A stretch of 51,650 nucleotides of DNA, taken from contig WQYW01000012.1 of assembly GCA_009781045.1 (NCBI GenBank), positions 1 to 51,650 of the forward strand, written 5' to 3'. The position numbers and the translations under genes were made by a program. Source of the stretch: Alphaproteobacteria bacterium. GTDB taxonomy: Bacteria > Pseudomonadota > Alphaproteobacteria > Rhizobiales > Xanthobacteraceae. Below, one piece after another: positions 16,771 to 24,712 of the stretch (position 1 is its first letter; each line of letters starts with the position of its first letter). A model generated the notes under the pieces. That model was not told the DNA's origin. It saw nothing but the letters and a program-made list of their open reading frames with translations, and searched no databases.

Positions 16771-17991
16771 TTGACGCCGATAAGCGAGGGGGCGCCTGCA
16801 ACCACAAGGGTTGACGACACCCGCGCCCGTGCCAATGTGGTACGGCTGGCGCTCGCCCAGGCGCTGACAGGGGCCAATTCTGCGGTAATTTTTGCCACCG
16901 GGTCGATCGCCGGCTGGATGATGGCGCCGGCACCGGATTATGCCACGGTGCCGCTGTCGATGTATGTGCTTGGCCTTGCCGCCGGTACGCTGCCGACCGG
17001 GGCGATTTCGCGGCGCTTCGGCCGCCGTGTCGCCTTTCTGATCGGCACCGGCTTTGGTGCCATCACCGGCGTCACCGGCTGTGTGGCGATCCTGCATAAT
17101 TCCTTTCTTCTGTTCTGCCTCGCCACCTTTGCCGGCGGTCTCTATGGCGCGGTGTCGCAGTCCTATCGTTTTGCTGCGGCGGATGGTGTCAGCGCTGGCT
17201 TCCGGCCCAAGGCGGTGTCCTTTGTGCTGGCCGGCGGCGTCTTCGCCGGGCTGCTGGGACCCCAGATCGTGCAGTGGACCATGAAGGTCTGGCCGAATTA
17301 TCTGTTCGCCTTCAGCTATCTGGTTCAGGCGGGGATCGCGCTGGTGGCGATGGCGGTTGTGGCCGGCGTCGACGCCCCGCGACCGCCGCCAGCCGATCTT
17401 CATGGCGGGCGGGCGCTTCTCACCATCATCCGCCAGAAGCGCTTCATAGGCGCCGCATTATGCGGCGTCATCGTCTATCCCCTGATGAATCTGGTCATGA
17501 CCTCGGCGCCGCTCGCCATGAGTCTCTGCGGTCTCAGCGTCGATGACTCCAATTCCGGCATTCAGTGGCACATTGTCGCGATGTATGCGCCGAGTTTCTT
17601 CACCGGCAGTCTGATCGCCCGCTTCGGGGCGCCCAGGATCGTTGCCGTCGGCCTGGTGCTGGAGGCCTGCGCCGCCGTGATCGGCCTCAGCGGTCTTACC
17701 GCAGGGCATTTCTGGGGCACGCTCGCTGTGCTCGGCGTGGGCTGGAATTTCGGGTTTGTCGGGGCTTCCGCGCTGGTGCTCGAAACCCACCGTCCGGAGG
17801 AGCGCAACAAGGTCCAGGCCTTCAACGACTTCCTGGTTTTCGGCATGATGGCGCTGGGCTCTTTCGTCTCCGGGCAGCTGCTGACCGACTATGGCTGGAC
17901 CATGGTCAATCTGGTGGTCTTCCCCCCGGTTGTGCTTGGCCTCGTGGTCGTGGTCCTGCTGGCGCGCCAGCGCGCAGGCGAGCACCATTGA
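16771..17991 (+). CDS. MFS transporter
   Basis: A polytopic protein of about 406 residues with twelve predicted hydrophobic segments. The loop between the second and third segments has SRRFGRRVAFLIGTG, the MFS motif A pattern, and the C-terminal half repeats the fold. The substrate cannot be told. TTG 16771 is chosen because GAGGAC precedes it and the protein then begins MTPISEGAPATTRVDDTRAR; a longer frame from 16663 overlaps the end of the peptidase gene and has no better signal. It follows the M28 peptidase closely on the same strand, so co-transcription is possible. Confidence 0.8.
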   Translation: MTPISEGAPATTRVDDTRARANVVRLALAQALTGANSAVIFATGSIAGWMMAPAPDYATVPLSMYVLGLAAGTLPTGAISRRFGRRVAFLIGTGFGAITGVTGCVAILHNSFLLFCLATFAGGLYGAVSQSYRFAAADGVSAGFRPKAVSFVLAGGVFAGLLGPQIVQWTMKVWPNYLFAFSYLVQAGIALVAMAVVAGVDAPRPPPADLHGGRALLTIIRQKRFIGAALCGVIVYPLMNLVMTSAPLAMSLCGLSVDDSNSGIQWHIVAMYAPSFFTGSLIARFGAPRIVAVGLVLEACAAVIGLSGLTAGHFWGTLAVLGVGWNFGFVGASALVLETHRPEERNKVQAFNDFLVFGMMALGSFVSGQLLTDYGWTMVNLVVFPPVVLGLVVVVLLARQRAGEHH

Positions 17992-18106
17992 GGCGAAGAA
18001 CCCGCTCTTGATCAAAGCCCCGGTTTTCCCAATAGTGCCGGAACAGAAGACCGGCCGATGGGCGCTTAAAGCCTGCGGCTTTTCGGTCATTTCGGGAGGG
18101 GACAGG

Positions 18107-19303
18107 ATGAGATCGGCAGTTTCGGCGATAATCGGCGGCGCCCTGGGTGCGGCGCTTGCTGCCGCACCGGTGAGTGCGCAGGGCGTCAAGATCGGGATTC
18201 TCAACGACCAGTCCGGGGTCTATGCCGATTATGGCGGGCGCGGCTCGGTCGAGGCGGCGCGGATGGCGATCGAGGATTTCGGCGGCGAAGTGCTGGGCCA
18301 GAAAATTGAACTGGTTTCCGCCGATCACCAGAACAAGCCCGATGTCGGCGTCACCATCGCGCGGCGCTGGTATGACGTCGATGGCGTCGACATGATCACC
18401 GAACTGACGACGTCCTCGGTGGCGCTGGCGGTGCAGGAACTGTCGAAGGAAAAGAAGAAGATCGATATCGTGATCGGGGCGGCGACATCGCGGATCACGG
18501 GCGACGCCTGCACGCCTTACGGCTTCCACTGGGCCTTCGACACCCATGCGCTGGGGGTCGGTACCGGGGGGGCGCTGGTAAAGTCCGGTGGCGACAGCTG
18601 GTTCTTCCTCACCGCCGATTATGCTTTCGGCTATTCGCTCGAAAAGGACACCAGCGAGATCGTGACTGCGAATGGCGGCAAGGTGCTGGGTTCGGTGCGG
18701 GTGCCGCTCAATTCCTCCGACTTCTCCTCCTTCCTGCTGCGCGCCCAGGATTCGAAGGCCAAGGTGATCGGCCTCGCCAATGCCGGGCTTGATACCACCA
18801 ACTCGATCAAGCAGGCGGCGGAATTCGGGGTCGTTGCCGGCGGCCAGAAGCTCGCCGGCCTTCTGATGACACTCGCCGAAGTCCATGGTCTCGGCCTGGA
18901 GGCAGCCCAGGGGCTGGTGCTGACCGAAGGCTATTACTGGAACCTGAACGACCGCACCCGCAATTTCGGGCAGCGCTATTTCAAGCGCGTCGGGCGCATG
19001 CCGAACATGGTGCAGGCTGGCACCTATTCGGCGACATTGAGCTATCTCAAGGCGGTCAAGGCGGCGGGCACCAGGGACGCCGATGCGGTCGCTGCCAAGC
19101 TTAAAGAACTGCCGGTCGACGACGACTTCGCGCAAGGGCGGGTGCAGCCGAACGGCCGCATGGTCCACGACATGTATCTGTTCGAGGTCAAGAAGCCGTC
19201 CGAATCGACCGCACCCTTCGACTATTACAGGCTGCTTGCCACGGTTCCGGGATCGGAGGCCTATCCGAGCGCCAAAGACAGCGGCTGTCCCCTGACCCGC
19301 TAG
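18107..19303 (+). CDS. LivJ-type ABC transporter substrate-binding protein
   Basis: 398 residues. MRSAVSAIIGGALGAALAAA to VSAQ is a signal peptide, then GVKIGILNDQSGVYADYGGR opens a type I periplasmic binding fold of the branched-chain amino acid/amide family, with FLTADYAFGYSLEKDTSEIV as the typical middle block. ATG 18107 follows GGGAGGGGACAG. No permease or ATPase of this family is nearby, so it works with a transporter encoded elsewhere or is an orphan. The stretch 19304-19604 after it holds nothing I recognise. Confidence 0.87.
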   Translation: MRSAVSAIIGGALGAALAAAPVSAQGVKIGILNDQSGVYADYGGRGSVEAARMAIEDFGGEVLGQKIELVSADHQNKPDVGVTIARRWYDVDGVDMITELTTSSVALAVQELSKEKKKIDIVIGAATSRITGDACTPYGFHWAFDTHALGVGTGGALVKSGGDSWFFLTADYAFGYSLEKDTSEIVTANGGKVLGSVRVPLNSSDFSSFLLRAQDSKAKVIGLANAGLDTTNSIKQAAEFGVVAGGQKLAGLLMTLAEVHGLGLEAAQGLVLTEGYYWNLNDRTRNFGQRYFKRVGRMPNMVQAGTYSATLSYLKAVKAAGTRDADAVAAKLKELPVDDDFAQGRVQPNGRMVHDMYLFEVKKPSESTAPFDYYRLLATVPGSEAYPSAKDSGCPLTR

Positions 19304-19604
19304 TCGCGTCAGCCACTGAAGTTGTCGCCATTGGAGCACGCTTTGCCTGGGCTTTGCAGAGCGTGGAGCGGTTTGGCACGCCCACCAAAATCATGGACCC
19401 GGCCGATGATGGCTTGGCGGCAGTCGCGCCAGGCGGATGGGTGCGGCTGGGGGGCGGACCTTTCGGCAGGGCGCCCTTGTGCTGGTCAGGCTGGCCCTGG
19501 GGCGGAAAATGAACAGGGGACCTCCGGTGCAGGAGACATTCGGGCAGAGTCAGCTCGGTTGCGTTTCTGCCGGATGGCGCGGGATGGCCGCTCCCTGTTG
19601 ACTG

Positions 19605-19924
19605 TTGACAGCGAGCCTCGACAGACGATCGCCATGTTCTTGCGGCAGCGATTCGGGCTAAAGCGAGTGCCATCGTTACGTTCAACGGGAGGGATTTTCC
19701 TGCCGCCGAACTCCAGAAATTCGGGATTTCTATCCGTCACCCCGATGATTTCATTCTCTATCTTGATCAGATATCGGCAGGCATCCTCATTGCAGCGGCG
19801 AAAGCCGATCGCGCACACTACCGGGACCCCGCTTGATGTGAGCGATTATATTGATGGAATACGGAACGCTGGGCTTCCATGGGTTTCCGACTTTCTGTTT
19901 CGTGTCCGCGCACTCCTTGAATAG
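19605..19924 (+). pseudogene. C-terminal half of a PIN-domain toxin, frameshifted
   Basis: The plus strand reads STDDRHVLAAAIRAKASAIV, TFNGRDFPAAELQKFGISIR and HPDDFILYLD, the conserved C-terminal half of a PIN toxin family (acidic DDRHVLAAA, IVTFN..DFP, HPDDF). A frame change near 19825 is followed by PLDVSDYIDGIRNAGLPWVS and DFLFRVRALLE with the stop at 19924. An in-frame stop precedes the fragment, so it has no start. The matching N-terminus is on the other strand about 0.75 kb away, beside its antitoxin gene. Confidence 0.75.
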
Positions 19925-20344
19925 ATCGGACATCCATCGTTTCGCGGACACCCCCGCAGCCAGATTTTCTACCGATCGCTGAATTATGAGCGTCGTCGCG
20001 CGATCCGGCCGAGGCAACGTGTCAGGAACATGGTTAACGGGCGCCGCATCGGAACCCCCGCTTCCGGTTCAGTTGAAACCCGGGCTTTGCAAGGTTACGA
20101 GCGCCGACAAAACTGTCGATCGCCAACACCGGATTGTCGGCGCCGATATCGTCCCGCCATTCGTGGTGCAAGCAGACTGGCTCGATCCCGGACCCTGGAT
20201 CCCGCTTGGTCCTCAACGAGCGATCCCCCCACGAATCCTGCCAGAAACCCCGGGAAAACCGGCCGGCTCGCAGCCTGGCCTCCTCGGGACAAATCAGGCG
20301 CTGGCTGTCGGGACGCGATCTCACGATTTTCAATTTTCGCTGGA

Positions 20345-20456
20345 TACTCCTCCACCGTCAACAAGGTTGTGTTATCTCCGGATGGCAGCACGTTGGCGTC
20401 GGCAAGCGACGATCACACGGTGAGGCTGTGGAACGTCGCCGACGGTCGCGACAGAA
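20345..20456 (+). pseudogene. Single WD40-repeat remnant
   Basis: The plus strand reads [20 protein letters not shown] then [13 protein letters not shown], one near-perfect WD40 repeat of the bacterial type. No further repeat or start is found in the surrounding 19925-20675, which is otherwise without a gene I can support. It is a leftover of a larger WD40 protein gene. Confidence 0.65.
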
Positions 20457-20674
20457 GAACGATCCTGGAATTGGCCATGGCCAACCTGTTGCCGCCTCAG
20501 TGGACGCGAGAAATTCATTACACTCCAGGGTCGCAGTCCGTGAGAGAACCGGCACACACCCGGCAACGAACTCTCCGATCAACCCCCGCGGCGAGCAGAA
20601 CAGATGGCCAGCCCCTCGCTCAAGACCCCTGACTGCTCACCCTCCACAACCGTTCCAACCCCCACCGAAGAGAC

Positions 20675-20757
20675 CCATCCGGTATGTTCCAGGAGAAGGC
20701 TTCGGATAGGTCGGCCGTACAGACCATTGGCATCAAGGACGATCGTGAACTCGGCTA
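20675..20757 (-). pseudogene. N-terminal stub of the PIN toxin
   Basis: Directly after the antitoxin stop the minus strand reads IAEFTIVLDANGLYGRPIRS then LLLEHT, the start of the same PIN family (catalytic Asp in LDAN). Family likeness ends near 20675. The first codon is ATA where ATG is expected. The C-terminal half lies inverted at 19605-19924; the middle of the toxin is missing. Confidence 0.7.
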
Positions 20758-21183
20758 TCCTGGAAGGTTGAGTTCCTGTGCTTGCGCCACCATCGCCGCG
20801 ATCGCATCGCGACGGGCGGCGTCTGACCTTGCCTTGTAGGCAAGAAGGTTCGGCACCCTCACATTCCGATGCGATCCCACCGTCCGGGAGTCGATTTCTC
20901 CTTTGTCGAGCAACTCGTCAAAACAGGACCGCGAAACGTTCAGGAGGTCTGCGGCCTGTTGTGCTGTGACCTCAACCGGATAGGAAGCAAACGAGACCGG
21001 TCCGTGTTCTGCTGTTACCAGTAAGATATCGATAAGCATCCGGACTGCGCTCAAAGGCAGGATAATGTCTTCTCCGTCTTCAGCAAGACAGGCTCGAACA
21101 TCAGCCCCGGATTGAATGGCGGATGCAAGCCTTTCAGCGGCCTCCCTGGCCATCAATGCCTCCGCATCGGGTGTCGTTACCAA
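20755..21183 (-). CDS. Antitoxin with excisionase-type helix-turn-helix
   Basis: 142 residues. The centre reads VEVTAQQAADLLNVSRSCFD and ELLDKGEIDSRTVGSHRNVR, then VPNLLAYKARSDAARRDAIA, the excisionase-like DNA-binding fold found in antitoxins encoded next to this PIN toxin family. The frame is intact. Its partner is only a stub directly downstream plus an inverted remnant, so the antitoxin is now an orphan. It may still bind its own promoter or protect against related toxins elsewhere. Confidence 0.75.
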   Translation of the reverse strand: MVTTPDAEALMAREAAERLASAIQSGADVRACLAEDGEDIILPLSAVRMLIDILLVTAEHGPVSFASYPVEVTAQQAADLLNVSRSCFDELLDKGEIDSRTVGSHRNVRVPNLLAYKARSDAARRDAIAAMVAQAQELNLPG

Positions 21184-21259
21184 AGCTCACCTCCAGTTAA
21201 ACGACAGTGGCGCAGGAATGGCGGCGACGACTTCCGGGTTTTTGAGCCGACGGAGGATG

Positions 21260-21955
21260 TCAGCTCAACACGAAATCGAGCACAGCGGTATAGTGGCATG
21301 CTGCGGCGGCCAGGACAAAACCATGCCAGATTGCGTTCTGGAAACGCAGACGCCGCCAGACGTGGAAAATCACGCCAAAGGAATAGAGGGCCCCGCCTGC
21401 TACCACGAACGATAGCGCCAGCGTCGGCAACGCATTCACCACCGAGTCATAGAGCATGATTCCGCTCCAGCCCATCGCAAGGTAAATGCCGACCGAGATG
21501 CCATAGAAACGTCCGGGAAAGCAGAGCTTGAGCACAATGCCGAATATGGCCATGCACCATACGCCAACCAGAAGCGCCAGCGCGAACACACTGTGATCCA
21601 TCCCGAGAATGAACGGCGTATAGGTCCCCGCGATCAGGAGATAGATCGCGGAGTGATCGAAGCGCCGCAGCACCCATTTGGCACGCGACACCGGCCAGAT
21701 GTTATAGGTGGCCGACAGCACCAGCATCGAGAGCAGCCCGGCGACATAAATCGACACGCCGACGATATCGAGCGCGCGGGCATAGATTGCTGCCAGCACG
21801 ACCAGGACGGTGGCAGCGATGAGGCCAAAGAGGACGCCGATGCCGTGAACAACCCCGTCGGCGATCAGCTCCGCCCGGTCAAAATCCCAGCCGAAGGCAT
21901 CGGCGGCGGCATGGATGGAGGTGGATGCCAATTGCTTCAGTCTGAAAACGGTCAT
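21260..21955 (-). CDS. Hemolysin III-family (PAQR-like) membrane protein
   Basis: About 231 residues with seven hydrophobic segments. Family motifs are ELIADGVVHGIGVLFGL at the start, LSATYNIWP, RRFDHSAIYLLIAGTYTPFI and a final FQNAIWHGFVLAAAACHYTA; the Ser/His/Asp residues match the metal site of the CREST superfamily. Function in bacteria is unclear despite the name. ATG 21955 (MTVF) is taken, with one more Met just upstream. The 21956-22338 stretch behind it shows no supported gene. Confidence 0.87.
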   Translation of the reverse strand: MTVFRLKQLASTSIHAAADAFGWDFDRAELIADGVVHGIGVLFGLIAATVLVVLAAIYARALDIVGVSIYVAGLLSMLVLSATYNIWPVSRAKWVLRRFDHSAIYLLIAGTYTPFILGMDHSVFALALLVGVWCMAIFGIVLKLCFPGRFYGISVGIYLAMGWSGIMLYDSVVNALPTLALSFVVAGGALYSFGVIFHVWRRLRFQNAIWHGFVLAAAACHYTAVLDFVLS

Positions 21956-22338
21956 CACAGTCCTTCGGCGGTGCAGCGATTCGTGACGATCCGCCAGTCT
22001 TCCTGGCCGGGGAGGAAAAGTGATGGGGCAAAACCGAAATTCGGTAAAGAAGAAAATTTCGCGAGCATGGCTTGACAGGCGAGGGGGGATTTGGCGGACG
22101 AGGAGGGGCTGGACCCGGGAGCATTTCCCGGCCGTTGGGGTACCATTGGTTTATGACGAATCCCCCCTTGAGGCGGGCGCCAGCCGGGGCCTGTGCCGGC
22201 CCGCTTCCTTCCGGAAGACCTGCCCCAGTGGTCTGACAACCAGGATGGTTTCACGAAGTAAACCGCATCTGATCTACCCCTATTGGGACGGTGGCCATTC
22301 TGCTCCTACTGCCCAGACTCCTTTTGCATCTGGTCATA

Positions 22339-22634
22339 TCACTCGTCCGGCGCCACCACAAATCCGAATTCCCGAGCTTTCAGATACAGTTTCCTCGCCT
22401 CTTCGTGGTTTCTTGGTTCGCTCGTCAGATACAGGGTCGCGAGGTTATCTGCTGCACCCCGTCGACCTTGTGTTATTGCCTGCCGAAACCAGCGGAATAG
22501 AGGAAACCAGCGATTTCCTGAGCTTTAGCGTTCCCTGCTTGCGCGCAAGGCAGCAAACAACGGAACGCTACAGAATAGTCCTCTGCGTCGAGCGCCCTTT
22601 TTCCATCGTGTAGCAGCTGTTGGAGGTTATCCAT
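22339..22634 (-). pseudogene. Sel1/TPR-repeat protein remnant
   Basis: ATG 22634 gives MDNLQQLLHDGKRALDAEDY and SVAFRCLLPCAQAGNAKAQE then IAGFLYSAGFG, a Sel1-type repeat. Then the frame closes, and another frame continues WFRQAITQGRRGAADNLATL, YLTSEPRNHEEARKLYLKAR and EFGFVVAPDE with a stop at 22339. Together they make two Sel1-like repeats joined across a small deletion or frameshift near 22490. Confidence 0.65.
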
Positions 22635-22896
22635 TTACATTTCATTTGCCATGAAGAGCAGAAATGCCGTGGGCATGATCCTGGCTGCCCGGAGCGAACA
22701 TCGACCCTCAGCAAGCGCAATCCGGTGTGCTGTGCACGCGCCGGATTTGCGCCAGAGCCCTGTCGTCAGATCTCAGGCAGGCGTGTCAGCCCTGGGGCAG
22801 GATGGATCCGGCCTCCTTCGCCAGTGTGGCGGGCCCGGATACCCGCCACATATTCTGCCGGGTGCCGGCAGTCGGGTCGGTTGTGGATGCGTGCCT

Positions 22897-23286
22897 TCAG
22901 TGGATCAGCTTCCAGGTCAGCGCTCCAGACGCGCCGGCCCACAGGGCGAAGACGGCCAGGAACTGGATCATGAAACCGGCGTGGCGCTTGCTCGGCAGGC
23001 TGACATAGCTGATGGAATAGATGATACGGCCGATGATCCAGACCAGGCCGATGGCGGCTGCGATCGGGTCGCTGATGGTGGCGGCAAACAGCCACAGCGA
23101 GGGCAGAAAGATCGGCATCCATTCCAGCGTGTTCATCTGCACGCGGTAGCGTCGCTCGAAATCGGGATTGCCGGTGGTGGCGGGGGCCTGGATGCCGTGC
23201 CTGCCACGGGCGCGGCCGACGTCGATAGTGAGAACGCTGTAGAAAACGACAGCAAGCAGCGTGACCAGAGCGGTGAGGGTGTACAT
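22897..23286 (-). CDS. MAPEG-family membrane protein
   Basis: 129 residues with four hydrophobic segments. RRYRVQMNTLEWMPIFLPSL carries the MAPEG hallmark R-x-Q-x-N-x-x-E, and GRIIYSISYVSLPSKRHAGF is the second conserved loop. Eukaryotic relatives are glutathione-dependent; bacterial ones are mostly uncharacterised. ATG 23286 fits the family N-terminus. The 23287-23617 stretch has no supported gene. Confidence 0.82.
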   Translation of the reverse strand: MYTLTALVTLLAVVFYSVLTIDVGRARGRHGIQAPATTGNPDFERRYRVQMNTLEWMPIFLPSLWLFAATISDPIAAAIGLVWIIGRIIYSISYVSLPSKRHAGFMIQFLAVFALWAGASGALTWKLIH

Positions 23287-23617
23287 CAGGAGCCTCCGTG
23301 GATCGGCAGGGTGCCAAAGCTGGATAATCGACCGTTCCGCCGGACGATGATGTCGGCTGTCGCACTCACGCCAGTGGGGATGCGCGCCACGCATCCTCCA
23401 CGGAACGGCCTCCTGTTCATTGTGCCCGAGGCAGGCGGTTATGGAAAGGCCGCAAATGGCAGCGACGGCGGCATCAACGGCCCCTGCATTATGTTGCCGG
23501 ATAAATTGATGGAAGGCAGCTCCGTCAACCGGCAGCAGCCGCCGAACGCGGGCGGAGGAAAATCATGCCATTGGTACTCGTTGCGGGTGCTGCGTTGCGC
23601 CGATCCAGCGGGGGCGC

Positions 23618-24712
23618 TCAGTAGCCGGTCATTTCGAGATAGCCCACGCCGACATGGCTGCCAGTTATGGTGATCGGTCCCTCCCAATAGGCGATGCGGG
23701 TTGCCATCCAGGCATCGGGGTTGAGGGCCTCACAATCGATGGCGAGCCCTTGCGCGGGGATGGCGATGTGCCAGCGATGGGGGATGCTGCGGCCGGCGAC
23801 CTGGTGGCGGGCGATCGGGGTCATCGCGATCTGGGATGCCGCAATCGCGGTGCTGTCGCCGGCCGCCGTGATCCAGTTGCCGCTTGCGGTGAAGCTGCCG
23901 TCCTGCTGGCGCAGGCGGTAGAGCATGAGCCTGTCGCCGCCTTCCAGATGCAGCGCCATCCAGTCCCAGCCGCTCTGGTCGGCGGCCAGCGCCTTACTGC
24001 TCCACTCGCGGTCCATCCAGGCGGGGCCGTCAACTTCGTTCACCTGATTGTCGATGGTAAGCCGGCCGCGGGCGTGGAAGAAGGGCTGGCTGTAATAATA
24101 GGAGGCCGCGCCACCGGGCGATTTCCGGCTGAAGCCGTGATCGCCCTGCAGCACCACAGGATGGGTGGCTTCAAGCCTGAGCGAAAAGGAAAAACCGGGG
24201 CCGGAGGCGGAAAGCGTGAGCGGGGACAGACTTTGATCATCGCTGTCGCTTTGCCCCTTCATCTCCCAGCCGTCGATCCAGGCGTGGAAGGGTTTTGCCA
24301 CCACGTCGGCCTGACCGACGCCGCCACGGGCGAAACGCTCGGCGAAGCGGTGGGCGTGGGACGAGGTCACCGCGGCATGGCCCATCCACAGCGCCCGGTT
24401 GGCCCAGCCCTCTTCCTGCGGCCCGGGCGTCAGGGCCTGGCGAAACAGCGTCCACTGCAGACCGAAAGGCCGGCCCGTGCTGTCGTGGAGATTGGCGGTA
24501 AGGTACCACCATTCAATGCGGTAGTCGGGATGGGGGCCGTGGTCGGCGGGAAAGGAAAACACTTTTCCCGGCGTCACCGCTCTGAAACCTTCGGCGCTCC
24601 GGCCCAGCCCGGCATAGCCCGGCCCGGTATAGCTCTGGGCGTGCAGCGGGGCCGGCAGTGCCAGGCCCAGGGTGGCGGCGATCAGGCGGCGCCGGTTGAT
24701 GTCAGCGCTCAT
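23618..24712 (-). CDS. attH: AttH-like secreted lipocalin-fold hydrolase
   Basis: 364 residues. INRRRLIAATLGLALPAPLH is a Tat-like signal (two Arg pairs before the hydrophobic core). The mature protein has FPADHGPHPDYRIEWWYLTA and GFGLQWTLFRQ-type blocks (PFGLQWTLFRQAL), YYYSQPFFHARGRLTI, and PAWMDREWSSKALAADQSGW, the signature of the AttH/CrtC-like family. These proteins are encoded with an FtsX-type ABC transporter, as here: the gene overlaps the permease by 11 bases. The substrate is unknown; relatives hydrate carotenoids or sit in the Agrobacterium att region. Confidence 0.85.
   Translation of the reverse strand: MSADINRRRLIAATLGLALPAPLHAQSYTGPGYAGLGRSAEGFRAVTPGKVFSFPADHGPHPDYRIEWWYLTANLHDSTGRPFGLQWTLFRQALTPGPQEEGWANRALWMGHAAVTSSHAHRFAERFARGGVGQADVVAKPFHAWIDGWEMKGQSDSDDQSLSPLTLSASGPGFSFSLRLEATHPVVLQGDHGFSRKSPGGAASYYYSQPFFHARGRLTIDNQVNEVDGPAWMDREWSSKALAADQSGWDWMALHLEGGDRLMLYRLRQQDGSFTASGNWITAAGDSTAIAASQIAMTPIARHQVAGRSIPHRWHIAIPAQGLAIDCEALNPDAWMATRIAYWEGPITITGSHVGVGYLEMTGY

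Noticed and set aside
19304..19604. Insertion-sequence remnant after the LivJ-like gene
   Set aside because: Some short peptide stretches looked transposase-like, but no motif or terminal repeat could be supported.
21956..22254. A 99-residue minus-strand frame before the hemolysin III-like gene
   Set aside because: No family likeness, Pro/Ser/Gly-rich, and no ribosome site; treated as non-coding.
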